Shown: positions 23,611 to 34,427 of the stretch, in pieces | Layout of the letters: each line of letters opens with the position of its first letter | How positions within the stretch are numbered: the first letter of the stretch is position 1 | Source: Triplophysa rosa | Lineage: Eukaryota > Chordata > Actinopteri > Cypriniformes > Nemacheilidae | Direction: 5' to 3' | Length of the DNA: 64,000 nt | NCBI RefSeq assembly: GCF_024868665.1 | Contig: NW_026634147.1 | Coordinates: 571 to 64,570, forward strand | The notes under the pieces: model-generated | What the model saw: the letters and a program-made list of their open reading frames with translations, nothing else | Database searches by the model: none | What the model was told of the DNA's origin: nothing | Translations under genes and position numbers: made by a program

Positions 23611-23811
23611 TTATGTTTTTCCGTCCCTGCGGTACGTACTCCGGTTGTTCCTGACTTTACAAAGGGGGAGACAAACGTCTACTAACTTACACCTAACTGC
23701 CTATGTCGCTGTAGATCAAACGCTTTGAACAGCGTTGCTATTTACGATTAGCTAACTTTAGTTACTTCACTACTCTCAGCGTGTACTAGATAGCACGCAA
23801 GAAATACAATA

Positions 23812-25032
23812 CACTCACCTAAAGGATTATTAGGAACACCATACTAATACGGTGTTTGACCCCCTTTCGCCTTCAGAACTGCCTTAATTCTACGTGGCAT
23901 TGATTCAACAAGGTGCTGAAAGCATTCTTTAGAAATGTTGGCCCATATTGATAGGATAGCATCTTGCAGTTGATGGAGATTTGTGGGATGCACATCCAGG
24001 GCACGAAGCTCCCGTTCCACCACATCCCAAAGATGTTCTATCGGGTTGAGATCTGGTGACTGTGGGGGCCATTCTAGTACAGTGAACTCATTGTCATGTT
24101 CAAGAAACCAATTTGAAATGATTCGAGCTTTGTGACATGGTGCATTATCCTGCTGGAAGTAGCCATTAGAGGATGGGTACATGGTGGTCATAAAGGGATG
24201 GACATGGTCAGAAACAATGCTCAGGTAGGCCGTGGCATTTAAACGATGCCCAATTGGCACTAAGGGGCCTAAAGTGTGCCAAGAAAACATCCCCCACACC
24301 ATTACACCACCACCACCAGCCTGCACAGTGGTAACAAGGCATGATGGATCCATGTTCTCATTCTGTTTACGCCAAATTCTGACTCTACCATTTGAATGTC
24401 TCAACAGAAATCGAGACTCATCAGACCAGGCAACATTTTTCCAGTCTTCAACTGTCCAATTTTGGTGAGCTCGTGCAAATTGTAGCCTCTTTTTCCTATT
24501 TGTAGTGGAGATGAGTGGTACCCGGTGGGGTCTTCTGCTGTTGTAGCCCATCTGCCTCAAGGTTGTGCGTGTTGTGGCTTCACAAATGCTTTGCTGCATA
24601 CCTCGGTTGTAACGAGTGGTTATTTCAGTCAAAGTTGCTCTTCTATCAGCTTGAATCAGTCGGCCCATTCTCCTCTGACCTCTAGCATCAACAAGGCATT
24701 TTCGCCCACAGGACTGCCGCATACTGGATGTTTTTCCCTTTTCACACCATTCTTTGTAAACCCTAGAAATGGTTGTGCGTGAAAATCCCAGTAACTGAGC
24801 AGATTGTGAAATACTCAGACCGGCCCGTCTGGCACCAACAACCATGCCACGCTCAAAATTGCTTAAATCACCTTTCTTTCCCATTCTGACATTCAGTTTG
24901 GAGTTCAGGAGATTGTCTTGACCAGGACCACACCCCTAAATGCATTGAAGCAACTGCCATGTGATTGGTTGATTAGATAATTGCATTAATGAGAAATTGA
25001 ACAGGTGTTCCTAATAATCCTTTAGGTGAGTG
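23812..25032 (-). mobile_element. Intact Tc1-like transposon (DD36E), 1221 bp
   Basis: Perfect 29-bp terminal inverted repeats lie at 23812-23840 (CACTCACCTAAAGG...AACACC) and 25004-25032. They are flanked by TA at 23810-23811 and 25033-25034, the Tc1/mariner target duplication. A single uninterrupted transposase gene fills the interior on the minus strand. All parts needed for mobility appear present, which suggests recent transposition. It sits between a plus-strand transposon-like ORF (23284) and a minus-strand candidate exon (25116). Confidence 0.95.
23844..24884 (-). CDS. Tc1-like DD36E transposase, full length
   Basis: A 346-aa cut-and-paste transposase that would bind the element's inverted repeats and insert at TA. 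Residues 10-46 form an HTH (ERGMVVGARRAGLSISQSAQ, then FSRTTISRVYKEW). A GRKC stretch near residue 60 sits where Tc1 proteins have GRPR, followed by a second HTH-like part to about 115. Catalytic residues are D155 (AWSDESRF), D246 (QQDNAPCH) and E283 (NPIEHLW). The spacing between the second Asp and the Glu is 36 residues, not the usual Tc1 34, which matches the DD36E group. The length is typical and there are no stops or frameshifts. Start: first ATG, 120 bp inside the right terminus. Promoter not identified. Confidence 0.95.
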   Translation of the reverse strand: MGKKGDLSNFERGMVVGARRAGLSISQSAQLLGFSRTTISRVYKEWCEKGKTSSMRQSCGRKCLVDARGQRRMGRLIQADRRATLTEITTRYNRGMQQSICEATTRTTLRQMGYNSRRPHRVPLISTTNRKKRLQFARAHQNWTVEDWKNVAWSDESRFLLRHSNGRVRIWRKQNENMDPSCLVTTVQAGGGGVMVWGMFSWHTLGPLVPIGHRLNATAYLSIVSDHVHPFMTTMYPSSNGYFQQDNAPCHKARIISNWFLEHDNEFTVLEWPPQSPDLNPIEHLWDVVERELRALDVHPTNLHQLQDAILSIWANISKECFQHLVESMPRRIKAVLKAKGGQTPY

Positions 25033-25115
25033 TATATCTAATTATAGAATTGTAACAGTAACTTTCGCAATAGAATACATGTTAAATGATTAATTACGTT
25101 AATATATTGCCTTAC

Positions 25116-25156
25116 CTGCTTGTATCACTGCTATCTGCTGTCTCAGTAGACGACAT
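25116..25156 (-). CDS. Candidate first coding exon MSSTETADSSDTS (low confidence)
   Basis: On the minus strand ATG opens MSSTETADSSDTS plus two bases and runs into a strong donor, GGTAAGG. Acidic and Ser/Thr-rich, typical of protein N-termini. It may belong to the same dispersed ORF family as 23284 or to an older transposon hit by the Tc1 element. No second exon found. Confidence 0.3.
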
Positions 25157-25275
25157 CTTTTTTTACTGTTGCTGCCACCGTCGTAATTCGAAAGGGAGGG
25201 GTGGGCAAATGACTCAGAGATTCGTTGCAAAACTATAATACAACGCTAGTGGCCGCTGATTTTCAAGAACTGCCT

Positions 25276-25680
25276 TTAACACTAGAACTACCAAGGCAGT
25301 CATTTTGACCGTTTTTAAAATTTGCAATGTAACAACTTTGTTGAAATAAAACCCATATAACTACAGTACCCTGACTTTTCTTAAATAATATGTATATTTT
25401 ATTCTTACATTGTTGCTTTATTAAAATTACAAAACACAAAAGAGTTCTGAGTATTTCTACCTCGAACTGCCATTGTGGTCAAATTGACCGCATGCATTAC
25501 AGACACTGTATCATTTCAGCGCTCTTTCTTGCCATTGAAGATTATCGCCACTGTTGCCTAGCAACTTATTATCTGGCGTTTTTTATGTTATTGCTAAGCC
25601 AAAACGTAGCTTACCCTCAAAATGTCAGCAAAAAAGAAATGCAGCTTTCTAAATCCGTTTGTTTTCCCACAGGTTAGTGA
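25276..25680. mobile_element. piggyBac-like terminus, one end
   Basis: TTAACACTAGAACTACCAAG starts at a TTAA, the piggyBac target. It is followed by complementary motifs CATTTTGACCG and GGTCAAATTGACCG. The opposite end was not located before 26390. Assignment is by terminal motif only. Confidence 0.35.
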
Positions 25681-26390
25681 ATATTCTTTGTAACTGTTTT
25701 TGATCTTGCTAATTTTGTCATATGTCCATACTACGAAGGTATTTACTATGCAATTACATGCATATTGTTAATATTTATTACTTATTATATTCTAAAATTT
25801 GTTTTTATTTTACATCATTTTATCTACTTGGAAAATCTGTAATTAGCAATAAAGTAATTAGTCTACCCAATAAGTTTTGTGGTTGACTATGAAATAATAA
25901 ATTTTTTATTTCGTAAGAATTTCAATTTCGTGTCCTGATGTTTATTATTAACTATCCTAACAAAACACATACATACATTTATTCATACATTTTGATTCCA
26001 GTGGTGTGTGCGATTCGTGTGATCCAATTATAGCTCCTGAGCATTGTAACATCCAAAAGTCAAAATATATTGAAAAAGGATAGATGTTCTCATTTCTAAA
26101 ATTCACAACATGTTTTTATATAACAAAATATTCTGCATCAATCCATATTTGTTGCGGTTTAGACTTTCACCACAATGAAAATGTTGTTTTTGAAAGACCT
26201 TTGCTCTTCCGCCTGCCGGTGTCCTAAAACAGAACACCAGACACACAGCGAGGCACACACCTTCGGGTGCGGTCTCGTAGTTTTTGCAAAATTATAAACA
26301 AAAATTAAACGCATAAATTAATTATTTTATTTTAAACGATCGTATTATGTACACCCATCAGAGTTCGCTTAGCACTTTGGGATGTGGTTG
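25681..26390. other. No gene seen
   Basis: AT-rich; nothing recognised. Confidence 0.4.
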
Positions 26391-26519
26391 AGGATTTTGA
26401 CATCTACAAGACGTCTGTAAGATGTTTATGATTTAGAATGGATGTACAACAGCTCTCTCTAAGATGTTTATCAGATGTTTTTACACAGCAGATGTTTTCC
26501 AGATCTCCAGGGGCCTCAT

Positions 26520-27567
26520 TTATCAAAAGTGCGTAGAAAAGGTTCAGTATTTTGTCGTACGAATGAAATTTAGAATTTGTGTTAAGTACAAAAATATCCG
26601 TATTTATCAAACGTGCGTACACGGGTCTTACGCACACCAGTGAGTAATAATTGTTGATAAATCTCACATGTTCTTAAGCGCCGTGCTCGTTCATGGTCAT
26701 TAGCATTGGGAAACGCCTCCAATTTACCATATATGGTGACAACACCTCCCTTGATAAATCACGTGAATGCTGTGCTGTCATTAAACAGATCACCGCAGTC
26801 TTTTGGCTTGTTCGACTTAATGCATCAAGTCCAACAAGCCTTTTGAAAACACATTCTTTGCGCAATGCATGGTTTGATCAATTTGGGTTTTATTGTTAAT
26901 TTTACAATTCTTTATAGGAGATTTATTTTCTATAGCCTAAATTAAACTGTTCAGAAAAGAAACAATATTTGCAGTTATTTTTGGTGGAATTGGTTAAATC
27001 TTATTACGATTTGGTAAAGCGATGTAGTAATAGAAAAGCAATAAGATGTTAAAAAAAATTATTTATACAATTTTATAAAAATAATCAATGTGCAAACCTC
27101 TTTTTAATCTTTTTCAATTAGTTTGAATGTTTTTTTCATTTATTCATTTTTCATATATTGGTTTGTTAAATGTGTCTTTACATTGTGCTTTCACTAAAAG
27201 AAGGTTTGCCAAATCATCCAGCAAAGCGAGATCATCCATGACACTAACCACATTTCAAATGATTTCCCATTTGTCTTTTATAGCGTTTCACACGCAAATG
27301 TGTACCTCGAGCTATGAAATTACTAATCGAGTATTTGCAAAAAAAGATCACATGAAACACACGGTGATTCATGTGGCACTTTCTTTTTGTAGTATCACTA
27401 TTCTACCACTAGATTCTCTGCGTAAGCATGCTCAGAGGTGTGCTTGTACTTACACACAATTCTACGTATAAGTACAAGTTGGTAAATCCCACACTTTGCG
27501 TGAATCTGTTCTCACGCACTCACTACGCACATATCTGTGCGTACGCACTGTTGATAAATGAGGCCCC
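26520..27567. mobile_element. GGGGCCTCATTTATCA inverted-repeat element, 1048 bp
   Basis: It starts GGGGCCTCATTTATCAAAAG and ends TTGATAAATGAGGCCCC, an inverted pair, with more diverged GTGCGTA/TACGCAC repeats inside. Internal open frames (27127-27471) show no transposase domain. A similar end, AAATGAGGCCCTAGG, at 28059-28073 marks a second, broken copy. Confidence 0.75.
26805..26840. repeat. Hairpin of the GCTTGTTCGACTT family
   Basis: GGCTTGTTCGACTT (26805-26818) faces AAGTCCAACAAGCC (26827-26840) with one mismatch and an 8-nt loop. It resembles fused ends of the 22751-22938 MITE with the interior lost. Confidence 0.6.
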
Positions 27568-27612
27568 TGATCTTTAGTAGAACTCTTACAGATGTACCTG
27601 TGCTATCTGGGG

Positions 27613-28477
27613 TGTACGCACATATTTGATCGTAGAGTCTGCGTAAGCAAAAATCCATGACAACATTCATATTTAAGCTATAAAACGATATTTGACGTGG
27701 AAAAGTGTTTAGTGTCACATCACGGTCTGAGCAAACGAACGCACTTTTGTTTGCCCGAGTGCTGCAGGGTTTTAAAAAATATACGTCATTCTTGCCTCTC
27801 GTAAAGGACTTAGACCTTGCCAGGTGCTCTCTTATGTATTAGTGACATTATTTAGACATTGTTTACAAGGCAGAGATCTGAAACTCAGCTGCGCACAATT
27901 TTAATATAATTTGCGATTTACAGATAAGATATTTACAGATTTCACATCTAAATGAGACACGTATGCAGGTTTTCTGTGTGTACGTTCGTTTAATAAATCA
28001 TGTACACACTTTGATAAATTATCGTAAAATCAAACTGATTTTTTTTACCCAACATATTGTAAATGAGGCCCTAGGAAAAATGTACTTTTTTATAAGCACT
28101 GGTGCTCCCAACTTCAAATAGGAGCGCACCCGAAAATTAAGAATACAGTCTGTCGAATACAAAAGTAGTAACAATTTCACCTTTAATACAGGTGTGATGT
28201 CTGCTGTGTTTTACATAGTCCCACTAGCTTCATGATTACCTGCAATTGTATTTTATAATAATAAAACCACAAACACCCAGCATGTTACGCTTAAATTGGA
28301 TGTGTGAGGGAAAGCGATCGTAGGCTATATAACTCTGTCAATCCTGACTGAAAAAACACTAACCCTCTCTCTCTCTCTCAACAGGTATTGGTCTGGCTTT
28401 TGTGAAAAGTGTACTTGGTATTAGCACCTATTGTGTTATTGCTCCTGTATGACATATCACTTTATTGATTCCTGAAC
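27613..28477. other. Mostly unassigned DNA with TE debris
   Basis: TACGCACATATTTGATCG near 27614 and AAATGAGGCCC near 28061 are leftovers of the 26520-type family. (CT)n lies at 28365-28378. No gene. Confidence 0.4.
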
Positions 28478-28535
28478 TTTCTGTAAGTCGCTTTGGATAA
28501 AGCGTCTGCTAAATGACTAAATGTAAATGTAATGA
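28478..28535 (+). repeat. SINE/LINE 3' tail (conserved CGCTTTGGATAAAGCGTCTG type)
   Basis: GTAAGTCGCTTTGGATAAAG and CGTCTGCTAAATGACTAAATG with a short TAAATG tail are the conserved 3' end of fish V-type SINEs and partner LINEs. The upstream body is not clear. Degenerate antisense tails are at 48745-48780 and 56680-56735. Confidence 0.6.
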
Positions 28536-28614
28536 TTTGAATTTGCGATCAACCGCCTGGCAGGCAATAAGAAGGGTGGGGGCACACCAGGGGGGGCAAT
28601 CATCTTTCAGAGGG

Positions 28615-28790
28615 GGAAGTTCAAGTTGAAGTGGCTTTTATTGTCATTTCAACAATATACTGTGCAGTACACAGTGAAACGAAACAACGTTCCCCCAGGA
28701 CCAAGGTGCTATACATACTTAAGACATAAACACACAGACTACAGAAAGTGCCCCAATGGCCCCACCCCTGGATACGCCACTGACGCAGAC
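28615..28790. repeat. Interspersed repeat fragment (TTTATTGTCATTTCAAC)
   Basis: AAGTGGCTTTTATTGTCATT continues to GTGAAACGAAACAACGTTCC, a sequence I associate with dispersed fish repeats. Boundaries and class uncertain. Confidence 0.4.
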
Positions 28791-28806
28791 AGACATCAAA
28801 TAATGT

Positions 28807-29584
28807 CCCAGCAAACACAGTACTTTCTGACGACATCACCAGTTGGTCTTCATTTGGTCACTGTGACATTACTTTGTGACCACGTTCTGAGGACGTCTTG
28901 GCAACGTTCCATTTCTTAGAATTTTTGCTTACGTTCCAGAAACGTCCTAGCCACATCCTTAAATAAAATCGTGAATTAATCCCATGGAGAACGTTGCAGC
29001 GACGTGGTGTACTGGTCTTCAGATAACCTGGACACTGGTCATTTGATTAATGAATCTGGTCATTTCTATTTATTACGTTATTGTATGGAAAATTTATGAT
29101 CAGAGTAAAATCTGTTATAATGTCAAGACAAATGCAAAGTCTTTGATTATTCATGTCATGTACTACAGTATAAATAAAATATCTGATTGTGATGTACAGT
29201 GCTGTGTCGAGTTTTATAATTGTTATACTGTGCTTTATACATATTTGAAAAGAGAATTACTCCACAAATTAATTTAATCCTCCATGTGAGGGATGGTAAT
29301 TGTTTAAATTAAAAAACGATTTTACCAACATGACTGTTTGGTCGTTAGGACATGCTCATCACGTCCCAGAAACGTTTTTTGGTACTTCGCTGCGCTGAAT
29401 ATGGTATGTCCCAGGTATGTCTTCAGCAGGTAATCACCATGTACCAACAACGTCCAATGTTACGTCGTCACGACGAATATGGGAATCACAAAGTTACAGC
29501 ACTGGAACGTTATTATGGTACGTCGTGGCAACGAATATGGTCCGGCCCAGGTACATTGTCATAACGTAACTATGTTAGCTGGGG
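28807..29584. mobile_element. CCCAGCAAACAC...TTAGCTGGG element, 778 bp
   Basis: It starts CCCAGCAAACACAG and ends ATGTTAGCTGGG, an inverted pair. The arms contain many ACGTC/GACGT and AACGTT motifs (ACGTCTTGGCAACG, ACGTCGTGGCAACG) that fold on each other. Non-coding. It shares termini with 10705-14455. Confidence 0.55.
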
Positions 29585-29595
29585 TCTTACACCGT

Positions 29596-29685
29596 GTCTA
29601 CACCAGAGCCACATCCAGTGTGGACAAAATTTTAAATTATAATCTATTGTTTTTTGTCACATCGCACTGCGGCCGGTGTAGACAC
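29596..29685. mobile_element. 90-bp MITE with GTGTCTACACC ends
   Basis: GTGTCTACACCAG (29596) faces CGGTGTAGACAC (to 29685) around a 60-bp AT-rich spacer. Confidence 0.6.
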
Positions 29686-29688
29686 GCG

Positions 29689-30910
29689 CTGCGTCCGCAA
29701 TCGCCTACTTCCATACTATATAGTAGGCAAAAATGAGTACGAGTCATGAATTGTATGTCCGAAACCTCAGTATGCAAAAAACAGTAGGCGAGAAAAACCC
29801 GGATGGAGTGTGTTTTTGGCTGATGGTGTCACGTATTGCGGCGGGGAAGAACCCAGATGCAGGCAGCAGTGGTGAGGTGTTAACAAAACGTTTATTCTAC
29901 ACAAAAACAAAACAAAAAACCCACAATGGGGTGACAATACACTATAACCAAAAGACTTCTCAAAGGATAAACAAAAACTTCCCACAAGGGGGCAAAACGA
30001 GAACTAAATATCATAAACAAAACCAACTCACAAAACAGGCAAGGTAGGGCAAGACAAGGCAGGAATCCGAGGATTACAATAACACTGACCATGAACAAGG
30101 ACCGTTTAAACCACATACAGGAAACAATGAACCGACACAGGACAGGAAAAACAGCGGCTTTAAATAGGGGAATACAAACGAGGGATGATAACATAGGGAG
30201 GGTGACGGGCAGGTGACAAGGATCAAACACTAAGGAGAAGTTAACAGGGAACGAGTGGGTGGGGCTAAAAGACGCAACTGGAGAGAGAGAGAATATGGAA
30301 GGCCCACAGGGCCAAAACGTCTCTCTCCACATATAACAAGGGATCCTGCCGTGATTCTGCCACAAGATCAAGAAAGACATGACAAGATGAGGCAGAATCA
30401 CGACAGTTGGTTGCAGGCTTTCCTTTTAAAAGGGCTTTGTGGACACTTCTCAATCCCATGATTCCACGGGAGCTGAGAAACGGTCAAATTTCAAAAGTGA
30501 ATCAAATAAAAATAGCGGCAAACTTCAAAGCGGGTGTCCATTTTTTAAAAGTACAGATTAATGAATTTCTCATGAATAAATTATGTTTGTACCGACACCA
30601 GGTACAGGTTGCTGTTAATATATCATAGGTCAAAGAGCATACAGGTCACATGAGCATAAAACATGGCGGACGCAGTATGTCGTTTGTGTCTAGAAGGGCT
30701 ACAGCTACCTCCACTAGGCATGCGCAATTCAATAACGCATAATTTTTGTCACGCTGAAAACAGTTGATTAATATTTTTTTTATTATTGGTCCGAAATGTG
30801 TTCATACTACACCCACTCATACTATATAGAACGTACTGTTTTAACGGCCGATAGGTAGGTACTTATTCAAATTCAGTATGTACTGTCACAGTATGTGATT
30901 TCGGACGCAG
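29689..30910. mobile_element. CTGCGTCCGMAATC element carrying a solo LTR
   Basis: CTGCGTCCGCAATCGC at 29689 faces GTGATTTCGGACGCAG ending at 30910. Subterminal ACTATATAGTAGGC and AGTATGTACTGTCACAG motifs recur, also at 36140-36200 (GCCTACTATATAGTAAG). It is interrupted by the LTR at 29827-30405. Class unknown; non-autonomous. Confidence 0.55.
29827..30405 (-). mobile_element. Solo LTR, 579 bp, minus orientation
   Basis: On the minus strand it starts TGTCGTGATTCTGCC and ends GCAATACGTGACA, with GAATAAACG as poly(A) signal near 29890-29895. Flanks GATGG and GTTGG differ by one base, so an aged 5-bp target duplication is possible. It shares start and end blocks with the 239-bp LTR at 47199-47437 (TCTTGTCATG, TCTTGTGGCAG, TGCAYCTGGGTTCT). 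Confidence 0.65.
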
Positions 30911-32184
30911 CAACGACGGTGGCTGAATCCTAAATGGCATACTCTATGAGTAGGTTTCAGGGCTAAATGGGTGCGTACTGTTTTGCCTGAATGGGTGTAG
31001 TATGAATGCGATCAGCGGTTGTCCGCCATATTGACGTGATCATGTGACATAATTCTTCTTCTTTTCCTTTTTAATGGCGGGTGGCAACATACGTTTGAGG
31101 TGCATATCCACCACCTACTGTACTGGAGTGTGGGCCAGAGATTAGCCATGTGATGTAATGACAAGCGCAACATCTTAAGTTATGAGCGACAGGTTGCATT
31201 AATAACCTTACCTACTATGGGGTTTGTACAAGTAAACAACACTTGAAACAAAGCTTTCAATTTTCTTCAAGTACAGCACATTCAGAGCTTTTTATTTTCA
31301 TGTATTTTCATCTTTATCTTGTATGGCAAAATGCTTTTGATAAAGTAAACAATTGAAAGGAATAAAGCAGCTTTGTGATTTTGTGATGTGTTTTCTCAGT
31401 TAAATGTCGGCAATAACAGGCCCATCCACACTTCCCTTGTGAAGAATGATTATGCCAATGGAATGTTCTTTTTGTAACAGAAAAATGCTTATTGACTGTA
31501 AACTTCTGCTAATTATTATTTTGTCTGTATTCTGCCTATTGGTTGATGTCTCTCACGTAGATACACCCATGTTTCTGTAATATACATTCTATTGTAGTAT
31601 TAAAAACAACCTGAGAAAATCTCTTCTGTGGTGTTTTTTATGTGCTAACTATGTTTTAACGTGGACGTTATCCAAATGTAGTCCGAGCACGCTCTTGTTT
31701 TACTTTCACTTTATCCTCATCATTTTTACACATCTCTTCATTTTTCGTTTGAATAAATAAGTAATTTAATTTGCGAGATTAATTGGTTTAGGACTTATTT
31801 GTGTTTTGTAATTATTCGTTTATGAAAGGTGATTAGAAAGTTGAATTGCATTGTGTATCCGTTAAAACCACCTGATTAAAATGCTCTTGTGAATAATTAT
31901 CATGTATTTTGTTATATCTGCGAGTTAAAAAACATTTAAGCAATATATAATATTGTAAAGGGCAAATATACATATAAACACAAATGTAAATAAACTGCTG
32001 AAAATACTGTAAGCTCAATATTAATGCTTCGTATTTAAATTATATGAATTAAAACTATGCGCAATATAAACACGGTCAATTTAAGAACAAAGCAAGGTCA
32101 ATGGTAATGTTACATTAGCGCTACAATAATTAACAACACGTTTAAAATTCAATTAAAATTTCCTTTTAAAATGACAATTTTAGA
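30911..32184. other. No gene seen
   Basis: Includes diverged GGACGCAGCAACGACG and CGCATACTG-like pieces of the preceding element family near 30900-31060. The rest is AT-rich and unassigned. Confidence 0.4.
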
Positions 32185-32393
32185 CGTGTCTCTCCGTACA
32201 GCATGAGCAGCCCGAGCTGCGCTGTTTTTAAGTCAGATGTGTCTCTCTGTACACGCGTCTCTGCGTGCAGCGCGAGGTTTGCAGTTTTTAAGTCAGATAT
32301 GTCTCTCCGTGCGGCACAAGTTGCGCAGTTTTAAAGTCGTAAAAACGTTTCTCTCCGTGCAGCGCGAGGTGCGCAGTTTTAAAGTCAGACGCG
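32185..32393. repeat. 50-60-bp tandem repeat, about 4 copies
   Basis: Diverged copies of TGTCTCTCCGTGCAGCGCGA, then GGTGCGCAGTTTTTAAGTCA, follow one another from 32185 to 32393. The downstream TAGGGCCGGACTTAGG, GGGGGCCCCTGGG begins another repeat fragment (to about 32455). Confidence 0.75.
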
Positions 32394-32455
32394 TAGGGCC
32401 GGACTTAGGAGGATGGGGGCCCCTGGGCTTGAGTTGTTTTCGTGCCCCCGTACTA

Positions 32456-33870
32456 TTTAAAATCATATGTTTGTTAGCATTAGTAAATGTTTTTTTTCTC
32501 CAATGACCAACAATGACACTTGATCATTGGTTTACACGTTTATAATGCTTGTTTTGACAGTGGGAGCCACAAGTGGTGCGTTTGTAGCATGTAGGAAGTT
32601 TCAAACATACTTAAATGCAAAATCCAACATTAATAATCAACATTACAATATCAAGGGGACTACAGTTTTTGACATAATCATACAGCCCTACCATTATGTA
32701 TATTAAAATTAAATTTATTGATTCATAATAACAAAACTACTAAAAAGGAACAAATGTGTGTGTTTTGCCTGTATTTCTGGAGGATCTTGAGAGATTATAC
32801 GTCTCGGATCTAAAATTTGTGAACCCCTGCATGAACATGAAACCAACAATGAACAATTCAGTCAGCATTTATTAATCTTGTTTATTGTTAGTTAATACAA
32901 ATACAGTTGTTCATGTTAGTTCATGGTGCATGTTCAATGTTTTTAAAAAATATTAGTAAATACTGAAAATAAAGATGAACAAATGCAGACATGTAATCTA
33001 ATGCTTAACTAATGTTAACAAATGCAACGGTGTAAAGTGTTAAAAATATATTAGTATTCTAGTGCAATTCCATCAGTAAAGCATATGACAGATCTATGAG
33101 TTTGAAATGCACATTAAAATTGTATTCATATAATGAGATGAAACGTCTTATTATGGCTTAAATAGTTTCATAATAATGAGATGGGTCCATAGTTTTGTAA
33201 AGTCTAGTTAACTTAAGTTAAGTTAGGTTGTGCAGGGAAAATAGGGCACCCCTCTGTTATAAATCTTTTAATTACTTTATGACTAACATAACATCATTTT
33301 CATGTCAAATTCTTAAATGTAAATCTAAGAGACAGTTTAATGCAGCTCACAGGCCATGAATCCATGAATGGTATATTTGCAAGGTATCATCTTAATTTAG
33401 CATTTACATTTTGCCAGATATCTCAATGTCAGAAATTAAATAACTATCTAAACGCAGTTTGAAAAAGCACGAGTTTGTCCCTTCACGCGTCCCGTAGTTC
33501 GGTTGTTTTAATTTTGTTTATTAGTCAGCAGAATGTTTTCATTTTTTGTTTACATGGATGGATTTAACAGTGTTTGCATATTATTTACAAGAACCGCTTA
33601 TGGTTACAGAACGGGAAATATTAGAAATAAACTCTATATTACCAGTTTTTATTCAGAGATGTCTGCAGAACACAACACTTTTCATAACACGTTTTTTGTA
33701 AAAGCAAAGAAAGTGTAACAACAACAACAGCTAGTAGACTCTACTGCATCTACCTGTCGATGAAACAATCTGTCGTGTTCAGTGAGCGGACACAGACTGT
33801 GAGGAGCGAGCGTCAAACGGATAACGCGGAGTGGAATCATATAGCTAGGGCAAGCCGATGGTATCAGAAT
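32456..33870. other. No gene seen
   Basis: AT-rich; short open frame 33533-33718 without domain. Confidence 0.4.
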
Positions 33871-33894
33871 TACGCCATAGATTAAACGCGTTTA

Positions 33895-34140
33895 TATCCG
33901 AACGCCGTTTTTTACCGCATTTTAAACAGTATTTGCGCCGCAAAATACGGCGTCGCGATTCCAAACGCCATAAAAAACGCGCGAAAAGTCGTCCATAACG
34001 CTGTATTTAACGGCGTTCTAAGGCACTTGAAAAGCGCCGCTTTTTGCGCCGCTGTCTTGCCATATGACGCGCGTAAAAAATGCCGTTTTGGTTGCACAGA
34101 GCGCGCGTTATTTACGGCGTTTTGTGTGTTGTATAATGAG
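33895..34140. repeat. CpG-rich segment built of AACGCCGTT/AACGGCGTT motifs
   Basis: Both orientations of ACGCCGTTTTTTACC, AAAACGCGCG and GCGCCGCTTTTTGCGCCGC occur, so it is self-complementary. Base composition is sharply different from its surroundings. Probably a GC-rich transposon interior. Confidence 0.5.
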
Positions 34141-34162
34141 CCCCTCCCGCTGATTTCTGCAG

Positions 34163-34206
34163 CCAGTAAATTTGAACTGTTCTTATGAACAGTTCAAATT
34201 TACTGG
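34163..34206. repeat. Perfect 20-bp-arm hairpin with 4-nt loop
   Basis: Arms 34163-34182 (CCAGTAAATTTGAACTGTTC) and 34187-34206 are exact inverse complements around TTAT. Confidence 0.95.
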
Positions 34207-34289
34207 TGTGCCTTGGTGTGTTTATTAGGGAGTCATCCACAACATTTTGGGAGAAGGTTAATGAGTTCAGTTGTGTATACTTTTCCCAT

Positions 34290-34398
34290 TTCTGATTTAG
34301 TTATAAGCAAACGATCCAATTAGACTTTTTATCCGATTAATCTGAAAAATAATCGTCGAACTAATTGATTATCAAAATAATCGTTAGTTGCAGCCCTA
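34290..34398 (-). mobile_element. hAT-type terminus (GTTGCAGCCCTA)
   Basis: On the minus strand it reads TAGGGCTGCAACTAACGATT then ATTTTGATAATC, a terminus I know from common fish hAT elements. The partner terminus is not in the window. Confidence 0.6.
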
Positions 34399-34427
34399 GT
34401 GCATAGTATTTCAGTATTTCACACAGC

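Larger units (their letters stand above)
26395..27612. mobile_element. GTGCTATCTGGGG foldback element split by another transposon
   Basis: The left part, 26395-26519, carries AAGATGTTTATGATTTAGAA, AAGATGTTTATCAGATG and CCAGATCTCCA. The right part, 27568-27612, reads TGATCTTTAG and ends GTGCTATCTGGGG. Together they match the complete relative at 53706-54073 in inverse orientation, where the two parts are contiguous (GATCTCCAGATCTTTAG on that strand). The 1048-bp insert at 26520-27567 separates them. Confidence 0.65.

Noticed and set aside
30255..30461. Plus and minus open frames over 29733-30461
   Set aside because: They lie within the solo LTR and its host element; no gag/pol motif is present.
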